Origin: Methanosarcina sp. MTP4
GTDB taxonomy: Archaea; Halobacteriota; Methanosarcinia; Methanosarcinales; Methanosarcinaceae
DNA: 64,000 bases
Direction of reading: 5' to 3'
Assembly: GCF_000970045.1 (NCBI RefSeq)
Contig: NZ_CP009505.1
Span: 744,001-808,000, forward strand
Shown: in pieces, positions 52,390 to 61,192 of the stretch
How positions within the stretch are numbered: position 1 is the stretch's first letter
Layout of the letters: each line of letters starts with the position of its first letter
Translations under genes and position numbers: made by a program
Notes under the pieces: generated by a model
The model's input: the letters and a program-made list of their open reading frames with translations, nothing else
The model's database searches: none
What the model was told of the DNA's origin: nothing

Positions 52390-52706
52390 TTCATCCCCTC
52401 GGCTGGATATTTTTTAATAATTGTGTTCCTTCAACTCCCCACCCTATGTTCAGGAGGTCACTTATTTTGGAATACTATTGAGTGAATTTTGAGAGACAAC
52501 TAATGAAACATCTATAAATATTTCTATACGTCATCTTTAAAAGGCTGTTACTCAACTGATCTTAAATATTTTGGACCTATTTAAGGATTATACTTAAATT
52601 GTATATCAAGTTTATATATGTCACCCATAAATTTTATATGTGTTTCCTTTTCCCATCCCGAATCCAGGGATTTGCGGATAACATTAACCTGAACGGTGCC
52701 GAAAAC

Positions 52707-52797
52707 CTTATATGCGATTGTCGAAATCTTCCACGGAATATCTCATCTCTGAGGAAAATTTCTCTGTCCTGATATGTCAGGGCAAATTTTTTGTTTG
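52707..52797 (+). ncRNA. Candidate small RNA with TATA box and hairpin terminator
   Basis: In the 861-base spacer upstream of ftsZ, ACCTTATATGC (52706-52716) is a strong TATA box. About 25-30 bases later begins a GC-richer stretch of roughly 60 bases that ends in CCTGA-TATG-TCAGG (52768-52781), flanked by AAATTT on both sides and followed by T6. This looks like a short non-coding transcript with a terminator. No open frame is present. The remainder of the spacer (52390-52700 and 52800-53190) is AT-rich and empty. Confidence 0.4.
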
Positions 52798-53250
52798 TTT
52801 GTTTGTTTATATTTTTTTTACGTTTTTTTATTTGGTATATATACTACTAATTCTATTTTTGTTCAAATCCCGGGACATTTAAGTCCCGAATTTCAAATTC
52901 GATGAAATCGTTGATATTGTTAGTATTTAAATAGAATCCTTAAATTTATATGTTTTGTGGTACCTGCCAAAAATTTGAAGGCAATCTTTTAATTTTTTTA
53001 TGGGAAGTTGTATAACTTAATTAAAATATTTCTCAAAATATAACGTACAGGTACAATTCTTTATGGCTCAACTTTCCCCTTTTATTATTCCTCTTTCTTC
53101 TAAATTATATCCTAAAGTCCTCTCCCTTTCTCGACAGCTGTAGCTGGCAGGGGGTAGTTCACGCATAACAATTCAAATAATAATCTGGGAAAGCTTTAAA
53201 ACCTGAAAACTATTCCTACTTTATCAAACCTTCTCAATGAGGCTAAAATA

Positions 53251-53907
53251 GTGTTAAAAGCGTTAATTTTTGATATGGATGGCGTCCTTGTGGATTCAAT
53301 GCCCTTTCACGCGGCTGCCTGGAAAAGAGCTTTTCTGGAAATGGGCATGGAAATCCGGGATGAAGATATCTATGCAATCGAAGGTTCAAACCCTAACACC
53401 GGGTTGCCCCTGCTTATCAGATGTGCAGGGGAAGACCCTGAAGCTTTTGATTTTGAAGAAATCACCGCAATCTACCGTCAGGAGTTTGGAAAGATCTTTG
53501 AGCTAAAGGCTTTCGATGGGATGAAAGAGTGCCTTGAAACCCTGAAAAGCCGCTACCTCCTCTCAGTGGTCTCAGGCTCGGACAGGCTGATAGTTAACGG
53601 AATCTTGAACCAGCTTTTTCCGGGGGTCTTCGATGCCGTGGTCACGGGAGATGATGTTATCTATGCAAAGCCCCATCCGGATCCCTTCCTGAAAGCTGTC
53701 GAACTCCTGCAGGTCAGGAAAGAAGAATGCCTGGTAATCGAAAATGCTATTTTTGGGGTGGAATCAGCAAAGAGGGCGGACATTTACTGCATCGGAGTCC
53801 CCACATATGTCGATTTTGAGCAGCTGGACCGGGCTGACCTGGTGGTAGGTGGTCACAGGGAACTCATGGAGCACCTGCTGAGCCTGGGCTCTTCTCCTTC
53901 TATCTAA
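53251..53907 (+). CDS. HAD-family phosphatase (beta-phosphoglucomutase-like)
   Basis: A 218-residue HAD hydrolase. Motif I is LIFDMDGVLVDS near the N-terminus, followed by the helical cap (HAAAWKRAFLEMGMEIRDED), motif II SVVSGSDR, the motif III lysine in YAKPHPDPFLKAVELL, and motif IV VIENAIFGVESAKRA. It resembles beta-phosphoglucomutase and phosphoglycolate phosphatase groups; the substrate is open. The start is GTG at 53251, with GAGG eight bases upstream. It stands alone and is convergent with FttA, across a spacer with degenerate TTTAAAAACAG repeats (53920-54010). Confidence 0.88.
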   Translation: MLKALIFDMDGVLVDSMPFHAAAWKRAFLEMGMEIRDEDIYAIEGSNPNTGLPLLIRCAGEDPEAFDFEEITAIYRQEFGKIFELKAFDGMKECLETLKSRYLLSVVSGSDRLIVNGILNQLFPGVFDAVVTGDDVIYAKPHPDPFLKAVELLQVRKEECLVIENAIFGVESAKRADIYCIGVPTYVDFEQLDRADLVVGGHRELMEHLLSLGSSPSI

Positions 53908-54104
53908 TCTCTTTTAAAACAGCTCTAACAGTTTTTAAAACAGATCAAATTTCTTAAAAACAGCTTGAATAGCTTTGAAAATAGTTCTACTAACTTTAAA
54001 AACAGTTCTTATTCATACCCTGAACACGTTTTCTTTGTAAAACATTCTGTTTTTATGGAAAAAGAAAAAAAGAAATAGAAAAGGGGTGACTCTCCCGGGG
54101 GAGG

Positions 54105-56018
54105 TCACAGCAGCCTTACGGTTTCAAGGTTTGTAAGTGCCCTTGTCTCGATCTTCAGTTTCTTGTAAATCGAGCTTGCAAGGTCGATACAGGCCTTTTC
54201 TTCCCCGTGTTCGGTGAAGACCCTTTCGGGACGGGGCTGCATTTTCTTGATGTAGTCCATGAGCTGTCTTCTGTCCGAGTGTCCGGAAAAGCCGTCCACG
54301 ACCTGCACTTCCATGTTCATTTTGAGGATTTCGGTGCTTCCGTTCTTTCCGGTCATGGGGATTTCCTTCCAGCCTTTCTGGATCCGGCGCCCGGTTGTCC
54401 CGTCAGCCTGGTACCCTACAAACACAAGGGTATTGCGGGCGTCGCCTGCAAAATTCCTGAAGTATTCCATAACCGGCCCGCCGTTCATCATACCGGAGGT
54501 GGAGAGGATAACGCAGGGGTGCGGGTTCTGGATGATCTTCTGGCGCATATCGTGGGAATCCACGGGCTTGAAACACTCTGCAAGGAAGGGGTTCTGGCCC
54601 TTCTGGAAGATCAGTTTCCTCAGGTCGTTGTTAAGGTATTCGGGGTGGGTAGCATGGATCGCAGTGGCTTCCCAGATCATCCCGTCCAGGTAGACAGGGA
54701 TATTGGGGATGATTCCTTTCCTTATGGACTCCTCGAGCACGATCATGACTTCCTGGCTGCGTCCTACCGCAAAAGCCGGAATCAGGACAAGCCCTCCTCT
54801 CTCAATGGTTTCCTTAACAATCCGCTGGAGGTTCTTTTCAGAGTCCCGGAGAGCTGGCTGGAAGGCGTTTGCATTCCCGTATGTGGCTTCCGAAATGACG
54901 GTCTCAACCCTGGGGAACCTGTTGACTGCAGGGTCAAAGAGCCTGGTCTTTTCGTACTTGTAGTCCCCGGTGAAGACCACATTGTGGAGCCCGTCCCCAA
55001 TATGGAAGTGGGAAATTGCTGAGCCCAGAATGTGGCCTGCGTTGTGGAAGGTCAGTTTGATGTCCGGGGCAATGTCCGTAACCTCTTCGTAGTCCAGGGG
55101 GAGGGTGTGTTTGAGGGTCTTTGTGATCATCGCTGATTCGTAGGGGATCTTCTTCCCTTCTTTTGCTGCCACGTCGATGTAGTCAAGCTGGAGCAGCACC
55201 ATCAGGTCCCTGGTGGGAGGGGTACAGTAAACAGGCCCCTCATAACCGTACTTGAAAAGCAACGGGACCAGGCCCTGGTGGTCCAGGTGGGCGTGAGTTA
55301 CTATCACAGCATCGATCTGGTTAAGGGGAAAAACTTCCGGGACATAGAGGTAAGGGGTCATGTTCTCGTCGGAACCTACGTTGACTCCGCAGTCAATCAG
55401 GACCCTGGACTCCGGGGTTGAGAGAAGGAAACAGCTCCTTCCGACTTCTTTGCATCCCCCTAGTGTGGTGACCCTGACCCACTGGTCTTTTGAGGTACAC
55501 TCCCTGTGGATCTTCCTCCCCACGGTTTTCAGGATTTCCTTCCTTTCCTTGAGGTTGTTCCTCATGAACTCCCTTATGTTTTTAACAGTTCTGGATTTAA
55601 TAGGTGGGGTCCTGGCGACCTTGGGGATCCACCCGATCTGTTTTGTGATCTCACGGAGAGTTGCGCCGTGTTTTCCGATGACAAGTCCCGGCTTTTCGGC
55701 TTCTATAATCACTTCTCCGGAGTCAGGATCAAAGTAGTAACTTGAGATTACGGATTCCTTTGGAACAACTTCTTCGATGATAGAAATAGAGTCTTCGGGA
55801 GTTGCAAGCACCCTCGGGTCCGGGCGCATGGCAATGCGTGTCCGGAGTTCCTTTGCCAGGTTGCGGATGATATTTCCGTCGTCAGCGAATTTGCGGGGTT
55901 CTTCTGTATAAAGTACGAGCTGGGGGCCCTCGAATTCGACGTCGGTTATCGTAACTCCTGCCGGCAGATTTCTCTCAATTTTCTTTTTGAGGTCTAATAG
56001 CACGTCTTCAATAGGCAT
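54105..56018 (-). CDS. fttA: Beta-CASP ribonuclease FttA/aCPSF1 with KH domains
   Basis: A 637-residue protein. The N-terminal 150 residues hold tandem KH-type RNA-binding domains ([20 protein letters not shown]). A metallo-beta-lactamase domain follows with the zinc motif [10 protein letters not shown] near residue 240, and a beta-CASP domain with [12 protein letters not shown] and the C-terminal FSGHSDRRQ and TEHGEE motifs. This is the archaeal homologue of CPSF73, the transcription termination factor FttA, which cuts RNA downstream of polymerase. All zinc ligands seem intact. It is upstream of psmB in the reading order of the chromosome but separately promoted. Confidence 0.95.
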   Translation of the reverse strand: MPIEDVLLDLKKKIERNLPAGVTITDVEFEGPQLVLYTEEPRKFADDGNIIRNLAKELRTRIAMRPDPRVLATPEDSISIIEEVVPKESVISSYYFDPDSGEVIIEAEKPGLVIGKHGATLREITKQIGWIPKVARTPPIKSRTVKNIREFMRNNLKERKEILKTVGRKIHRECTSKDQWVRVTTLGGCKEVGRSCFLLSTPESRVLIDCGVNVGSDENMTPYLYVPEVFPLNQIDAVIVTHAHLDHQGLVPLLFKYGYEGPVYCTPPTRDLMVLLQLDYIDVAAKEGKKIPYESAMITKTLKHTLPLDYEEVTDIAPDIKLTFHNAGHILGSAISHFHIGDGLHNVVFTGDYKYEKTRLFDPAVNRFPRVETVISEATYGNANAFQPALRDSEKNLQRIVKETIERGGLVLIPAFAVGRSQEVMIVLEESIRKGIIPNIPVYLDGMIWEATAIHATHPEYLNNDLRKLIFQKGQNPFLAECFKPVDSHDMRQKIIQNPHPCVILSTSGMMNGGPVMEYFRNFAGDARNTLVFVGYQADGTTGRRIQKGWKEIPMTGKNGSTEILKMNMEVQVVDGFSGHSDRRQLMDYIKKMQPRPERVFTEHGEEKACIDLASSIYKKLKIETRALTNLETVRLL

Positions 56019-56136
56019 TAAAAATCTTCCTTTTTGTCAAAAAATCAAAAAATGTAAAATGATGGAAAAAAATTGTATTGGTAAAAAGATGTTAGTTTAT
56101 ATTTTAAAATAAACAACCAACAGTTTAATTTTTTTG

Positions 56137-56769
56137 TTAGTTGAATAATGCCCTCTTGGCCTTTATAGCTTCCGGATCCAGCCTTGTGAATGTCTCCTTT
56201 GTGATTACAACCGCATCAACGTTTTCTCCGGAAGCGGAGTCCCTTTTCATTGAGTTGTGGATCGCCCGGACTGCAAGGTCAAGCCCTTCTTCTACTGTCA
56301 TGTCTTCCCTGTAGTGGTCTTCAAGGACGCCGTAAGCCATGGGTGAACCGGAACCTGTGGCTGAGATCTTTGTCTCTTCAATGCTTCCTCCCAGCGGGTC
56401 CAGGGAATAAATGGAAGGGCCATTCTTGTCCATGCCTCCGATAAGGAGCTGAACCATCAGTGGGTAATAGCGGTTTGCACTAAGTAAGTTGGACATCAAA
56501 GTGGTGATCCCTTTGATTGTCATTGATTCGTTCCTGCGCATCTTATAGAGTTTCGACTCCACACTGATAAGCCGAACCAGCTGCTGGGCGTCGCCGACAG
56601 AACCGGCAGTTGTCATCCCAACCAGGTCGTCTATCTGGTAAACTTTCTTTGCAGTTTTACTTGCAATGAAGTTCCCCATTGTGGCTCTCTGCTCGCTTGC
56701 GAGCACTATCCCGTCGGTACATACTACTCCTACGGTAGTTGTGCCCTTCAGATATTTCTCATTATCCAT
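56137..56769 (-). CDS. psmB: Proteasome beta subunit
   Basis: A 210-residue proprotein with the nine-residue propeptide MDNEKYLKG before the catalytic threonine in [16 protein letters not shown]. The conserved lysine follows in [12 protein letters not shown], and the [14 protein letters not shown] motif is present. It is the proteolytic subunit of the 20S proteasome. The ATG at 56769 was chosen over that at 56775 because GAGGGT then lies six bases upstream. The spacer 56770-57245 is AT-rich and carries the repeat noted at 57110-57225. Confidence 0.95.
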   Translation of the reverse strand: MDNEKYLKGTTTVGVVCTDGIVLASEQRATMGNFIASKTAKKVYQIDDLVGMTTAGSVGDAQQLVRLISVESKLYKMRRNESMTIKGITTLMSNLLSANRYYPLMVQLLIGGMDKNGPSIYSLDPLGGSIEETKISATGSGSPMAYGVLEDHYREDMTVEEGLDLAVRAIHNSMKRDSASGENVDAVVITKETFTRLDPEAIKAKRALFN

Positions 56770-57109
56770 AAACATACCCTCATAATTAAACTTTAAAATG
56801 AGAAAATGTTGCTAAAAAAAATGTTTTGGTTGAGGTGAGCATTTTTAGCTTGAATTGCAGGATTCGGCAATTCAATTCTTAGTTTGAACTGCAAGATTTA
56901 GCAACCCATTATCTCATTATTAATTTCGATATATATAACTTTTCCTCTGATTTTTTTAATAATAGTTTTTTAATGTATCTTCAAGAGGCTGCTTCCGAAA
57001 AATTCTATGGGATTCTTTTTCGTTTCACAAATGCAGTCTCACAAATGCAACCTGCAGTTTCCTTTAAAGGCCCTTCCGGCAAAGAAACTTTTTAGAAGTG
57101 TATTTTCAT

Positions 57110-57225
57110 AGGTCCGTTTTAGAACCGTTTGACACAACCGTTTTATAGGACCTTTCCGCAGAACCGTTTGATACAACCTTCTTATAGAACCTTTTCGCAG
57201 AGATTCAACCGTCTCATAAAAACGT
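57110..57225. repeat. Imperfect direct repeat of about 50 bp
   Basis: Two tandem copies of AGAACCGTTTGAnACAACC followed by nTTnTATAGnACCTTTnCGC, plus a degraded third (GATTCAACCGTCTCATAAAAACG). It lies in the 476-base spacer between psmB and the HD-domain gene. No gene is seen in the spacer; the short open frames here come from the repeat. Confidence 0.7.
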
Positions 57226-57245
57226 TCCATGCAGGTGCGCTTTAA

Positions 57246-57758
57246 TTAGCAGGAAATTTCCTCTATTTCTTCTGCGAGTTTTTCAACTCTCTGGGTCACT
57301 TCTTTGCCGATATGCTTTTTCTGCATTCTGCCGACCCTTTCTTCAATCGTTATCCTTCTCGTGCCCCCGACAAGGTTGTCTGCATGGGCGACGATCTTTT
57401 CTTCCAGGCTCCGGGGGAAATAATCATAGGCTGGAAGCCCTATCTCTTCTGCTTCCTCCTCTGAAATCCCGGCTCCGATATGCCTTTTTATGATCTCTGC
57501 AATTTTCGGGTCAAGTCCCAGTTCCCTGGCCAGCTCGAATCCTTCAACAGCATGAGAAATTCCGTGTGTTCTGCAACGCCCAAGATCGTGCATCAGGGCT
57601 CCTGCTTCCACCAGCCGGATGTCCACTTCCTTTCCGTTTGCCCTGATTTTCTCTGCGATTTCAACAGCCAGTAAAGCTACTGTCTTGCAGTGTTCTATTA
57701 CTTTTGGGGAACAACCTGCCTTTTCGAGTATCCTGATAGCTCTTGTTCTTGAGATCAA
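57246..57758 (-). CDS. HD-domain (HDIG) protein
   Basis: A 170-residue protein of the archaeal HDIG group. The metal-binding pattern is VALLAVEIAEKI, then ALMHDLGRCRTHGISHAVEG with the HD doublet, KRHIGAG, and IVAHADNLVGG. HD proteins are metal-dependent phosphohydrolases or nucleotidases; the substrate is unknown. It starts with TTG, nine bases after AAGGAG, 15 bases downstream of tfe, so the two are co-transcribed. The C-terminal helix (RVEKLAEEIEEIS) is charged. Complete length for the family. Confidence 0.82.
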   Translation of the reverse strand: MISRTRAIRILEKAGCSPKVIEHCKTVALLAVEIAEKIRANGKEVDIRLVEAGALMHDLGRCRTHGISHAVEGFELARELGLDPKIAEIIKRHIGAGISEEEAEEIGLPAYDYFPRSLEEKIVAHADNLVGGTRRITIEERVGRMQKKHIGKEVTQRVEKLAEEIEEISC

Positions 57759-57773
57759 TACTCGAGACTCCTT

Positions 57774-58271
57774 TCAGGCGGAACTCAGGGCCTCCAGGCG
57801 TTTTCTAAGGGCTTCTACGAAGACGCTGTTGTCATAGTAAACAAGGTCTTCTCCGCACATCGGACAGAGAAACTCGGTTTCCGTGGCTTCGTCAAAGAGG
57901 AGGCGAACACAGCTCTGGGGGCAGACATAAAATACGTTGCCTTCTTCAAAATCAAGGCGGGTTTTCAGGTTTCTCATCAGCTTTTTCTTTTCCCTCATCA
58001 GCTGGTGTTCGATGTCCGAAAAGTTGAGGTGCCAGAGGTATGTAAGCCAACCGCTGTTGGAATCCCGCTCCCTTGCAACTATTGCAAATTTGTTCTCGTA
58101 AAGTATGAATAGAGTTCTTCTTACCGTATTTAGCAAAACCCCGCTTTTTTCCGCAATTTCTTCGTCCGTAACTTCGCCTTCGGGCATGTTCTCAATCATC
58201 TTGAGCCCTTCTTCCCCTACAAGGCTCATAAGGTACCCTCGAATAACCTTATCTTTTAAGTCGATCAACAT
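57774..58271 (-). CDS. tfe: Transcription factor E, alpha subunit
   Basis: A 165-residue protein. The N-terminal winged helix (LIDLKDKVIRGYLMSLVGEE, EIAEKSGVLLNTVRRTLFIL) binds polymerase and opens promoters with TBP and TFB. The C-terminal zinc ribbon is VCPQSCVRLLF with LCPMCGEDLVYYD. This is the archaeal counterpart of TFIIE-alpha. ATG at 58271 was chosen with GAGGTG five bases upstream; the GTG at 58277 overlaps that site. It is followed by an HD-domain gene and is divergent from no gene; the ATP-grasp gene upstream reads in the same direction. Confidence 0.94.
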   Translation of the reverse strand: MLIDLKDKVIRGYLMSLVGEEGLKMIENMPEGEVTDEEIAEKSGVLLNTVRRTLFILYENKFAIVARERDSNSGWLTYLWHLNFSDIEHQLMREKKKLMRNLKTRLDFEEGNVFYVCPQSCVRLLFDEATETEFLCPMCGEDLVYYDNSVFVEALRKRLEALSSA

Positions 58272-58391
58272 GTTCACCTCGTGAATCCTTATAAGAATGG
58301 GACATCCCAGTATTAAAGTTTACATTCCGGATACTTTTCCGGAGCTTTCCTCAGCCCGAGATATCTCGGCATGCAGAAGCATACCCCTGCT

Positions 58392-59588
58392 TCAGGTCTT
58401 CCCGGCAGGGCTCAGGTACTCCCCCTGTTTTTCCATTTCTCTGTCAATAAAAGCTTTTATTCTCTCTGCCCCCTCTTTAAGGGAGTGCAGGGCTTCTTCC
58501 CCGGTTGGGGCACATGCGAAGAGAGATGTCAACGGCTCGTCAGGCCCGGTAACGGATCCCGAGCAGGGGATGTCCGCACTTTCTTCCCCGAGGATGACGT
58601 CCATGAGTGTCCGGTCTATAAAAAGTTCTCGATCCGAATAGAGAACTCCCCTGGCAGCAAAACGTTTTGTTGAGGGTTTTTCCGGAATCTCCCCGCGGAA
58701 ACAGTTTACATGGGCTTCGAAAAGGTTCAGGTCCGTGGCTCTTTCAACCGTATCCAGGCTACCCTGGAACCTGGGGTTTATTTCAAGCACTACCGGCCCT
58801 TTTTCCGTAAGCAGGAAATCCACGCCGTTCGAACCCAGGAGCCTGAATTCGAGCATCAGTTCTTCTGCCAGTTTTTCCATTTCCCCTGCATGTTCCGTCC
58901 TGAAAGGGGTAACGTTCCCGCAGTAGGCAAAAGGCATCCTCGAAAGCCAGAGGGTCCCGATAAGCTGTTCGTTTACGGCGAGGGACAAGGCTTCTTTTTC
59001 CGTTGCAAGTAAGGAGACGCTTGACGGGGTACCTTCAAGGAATTCCTGAACCATTATGTCCGTTTCTCCTGTCGGGTCCAGAAGTGAGAACTCCTCGAGC
59101 ACAGCCCGGAATTCTTCCCGGTTTTTGGCAACCCTGTTAAATATTCCTCCCCCTCCTGCCGCAGGCTTGAGCATTACCGGAAATTCGATTGCATCGGTCT
59201 CTTCCGGGGAATAGCATGCAGGATGTGGGATCCCCAGGGTTTCAAGCCTTTTTGCCAGGCGCCGCTTGTCAGAGGCTTCTTTTACGGCTTCGGGGGGGCT
59301 GGCAAGCACGGGGCAGGGGAAATTCCGGCAGTCCAGGTATTCAAGCCCTGATCCCGGGACCACAGCATCGAAATCCAGGCCGAAGCCTTCCATCTGTTCC
59401 AGGATGCGGGCAGGGTCAAGTTTCCGAAGCTCTCTCGGGTCCCTGCACTCAAGCAGGGCCGAAGCGTATGTACATTTTCGGAGGTCATGGTCCCTGAAGG
59501 CGTCAATGGAGCAGACAGTATGCCCTGCCCTTTTTGCGGAACATACAATGTTGCGGGTGTCAAAGCCGATAATCAGGATATTCTGCAT
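58392..59588 (-). CDS. ATP-grasp ligase
   Basis: A 398-residue protein of the ATP-grasp superfamily. The N-terminal Rossmann-like part is ILIIGFDTRNIVCSAKRAGH. The central ATP-grasp core has PVMLKPAAGGGGIFNRV, the hinge DIMVQEFLEGTPSSVSLLA, and the Mg-binding pair in GPVVLEINPRFQGSLDTVE. The C-terminus is variable. It resembles the archaeal carboligase group that includes the methanofuran enzyme tyramine-glutamate ligase (MfnD); that identity is possible here but not settled by sequence alone. It lies between tfe and nmd3, all reading leftward. Confidence 0.8.
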   Translation of the reverse strand: MQNILIIGFDTRNIVCSAKRAGHTVCSIDAFRDHDLRKCTYASALLECRDPRELRKLDPARILEQMEGFGLDFDAVVPGSGLEYLDCRNFPCPVLASPPEAVKEASDKRRLAKRLETLGIPHPACYSPEETDAIEFPVMLKPAAGGGGIFNRVAKNREEFRAVLEEFSLLDPTGETDIMVQEFLEGTPSSVSLLATEKEALSLAVNEQLIGTLWLSRMPFAYCGNVTPFRTEHAGEMEKLAEELMLEFRLLGSNGVDFLLTEKGPVVLEINPRFQGSLDTVERATDLNLFEAHVNCFRGEIPEKPSTKRFAARGVLYSDRELFIDRTLMDVILGEESADIPCSGSVTGPDEPLTSLFACAPTGEEALHSLKEGAERIKAFIDREMEKQGEYLSPAGKT

Positions 59589-59730
59589 GTTTTTCCTTTT
59601 CCCTTTCCCTTTCCTCTTATTTTTCCGGATTTTTGTTCAGGGGTTCGTTTCCCCTATTTTATTTTTTCCGGATCTCATTTTAGGTCTTTCGTTTTTCCTG
59701 TCTTTCTTTTTTCTGAGGAAAGTCGTGGCC

Positions 59731-60768
59731 TTACAGGGCAAAAAGCCCGTACAGGGTCTTCAGGACCGGGATCTCGCTCCCGGCTCTGGCACTGAAGGAA
59801 ACCGGTTTTTTTATGGCAACGGTTTCATAGGTCCTGGGGTCAAGCACCAGGATTGCGTGTTCTTCGATGGAGACCAGCACGGTCATGACCGCATCGTTGA
59901 TATGTGCCACCTTTTCAGCACCTTTCAGTTCCTCCGCGGGGATTGTGAAGCGGGACCCGTCTTCCAGATATATGCCGTTAATCCTTTTCCCGGAATTCTT
60001 GATCTCGATTACTTTTTCCCTGTACCTTATTATGTCCCCGGACCTAAACTCGGGCAGGCGCATGGAATATGTTATTCGGTAGACGTTTTTTCCGTCTTTC
60101 ATTCCCACGAGGCTCGGGGATTCGGAATAGCTGCCCCCCATTTCCGAGACAATGAGCCGGCAGACCTGTTTGCTGGCGTTCATGGAACCCATGTAAAGGT
60201 CTGCCCCTTCTTTGAGTTCCTGGGTGTCGGTGATGAAGGCAAGGCGGTCTCCTTTTTTCTTCATCTGCTGCATGGTTTCCCTTGCTATTGCAACGGAACG
60301 CCTCTTCTCCTCTTCGGTGGGAAGTCTCCCTGTTGCCCTGACCTGAATAATTGCTTCAAAGTACCCGCCGGCTTCCCTGCTGCACATGTCGCAGGCTTCC
60401 CTGCGGACCCTTACCTCGGTTTCGGCTTCGGCATGTACGTTTTCTCCCCTTACCAGGGCATCGACCTCCACCCTCACAATATATATGTAAGGCGTAAGCT
60501 GCCTGGGTTCAAGGTAGATTTCAATATCCTCTGCTTCCGCATGGATTAAGAGGGCGTCTTCTACGTCTTTTTCCACCACTTCTTCCAGTTTGCCGAAATC
60601 TTCCCAGCGGCTTTTGTGAAAGTACGCACCGCAGCGGGAACAGATCCTCAGGCTTATGACCAGGGGAAGTTCGATAAGTTTGAAGTTTTCAAAGAAGCAG
60701 TCCCTGCAAACGGAATCAAGGAGTTTCTCACATTCTCTGCCGCATTTCGGGCATATTATGTAATTCAT
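59731..60768 (-). CDS. NMD3-family ribosome biogenesis protein
   Basis: A 345-residue protein. The N-terminal zinc-binding part has CPKCGRECEKLLDSVCRDCF then RICSRCGAYF; a second cysteine set is in ACDMCSREAGGYFEAIIQVR. The domain order and motifs match NMD3, the 60S subunit export and maturation adaptor, whose archaeal form binds the large ribosomal subunit. The C-terminal half is beta-rich (RITYSMRLPEFRSGDIIRY). A single gene between the ATP-grasp ligase and the cdh operon. Confidence 0.9.
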   Translation of the reverse strand: MNYIICPKCGRECEKLLDSVCRDCFFENFKLIELPLVISLRICSRCGAYFHKSRWEDFGKLEEVVEKDVEDALLIHAEAEDIEIYLEPRQLTPYIYIVRVEVDALVRGENVHAEAETEVRVRREACDMCSREAGGYFEAIIQVRATGRLPTEEEKRRSVAIARETMQQMKKKGDRLAFITDTQELKEGADLYMGSMNASKQVCRLIVSEMGGSYSESPSLVGMKDGKNVYRITYSMRLPEFRSGDIIRYREKVIEIKNSGKRINGIYLEDGSRFTIPAEELKGAEKVAHINDAVMTVLVSIEEHAILVLDPRTYETVAIKKPVSFSARAGSEIPVLKTLYGLFAL

Positions 60769-60875
60769 CTGTAATCCTTGCTAAAATGTCTTTTGGCTTT
60801 TCGTTCGGGAAATAAGGCTATACGAGAACCTGAACGATCCACCAGTCTAAGTACGGTTATACTATTTAACTGTAA

Positions 60876-60913
60876 GGAGTGACCACTCTCACGACTAAAC
60901 CGTGGCTTTCTCC
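60876..60913. repeat. Possible solo end of an IS200/IS605-type element
   Basis: GGAGTGACCACTCTCACGAC, with CACG pairing CGTG six to seven bases later and GGAG pairing CTCC, then CTAACCCC. The order resembles terminal sequences of IS605/TnpB elements in archaea, but no transposase or TnpB frame is nearby. It lies in the 424-base nmd3-cdhE spacer, which has no supported gene; 61060-61190 contains the downstream region of the cdh operon, including the hairpin CCGTGTCAGAGTGACACGG. Confidence 0.3.
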
Positions 60914-61192
60914 TAACCCCTTACGCCCCGCTTTTTGTAAAGTCCCTTTGCATGAGCCATTCCCTGCGCGGAAGGTTTCTTTGCACGACAAGGAAAACTT
61001 TGTCCGGAACCGGAACTTTGTCCGGAAATTGTTATGTAAAAAACGGAGGTTCGTTTTTGTTGTTTTTTGGATTTGAAATCGGGGGTTAGCCCCTCCGAAA
61101 CGTTCTTTCGTAACTGAATAACACTCTAAAAATAGAAAAAGTATCCGTGTCAGAGTGACACGGACGCTGTTGTATTTTGTTCACATTCGTAT

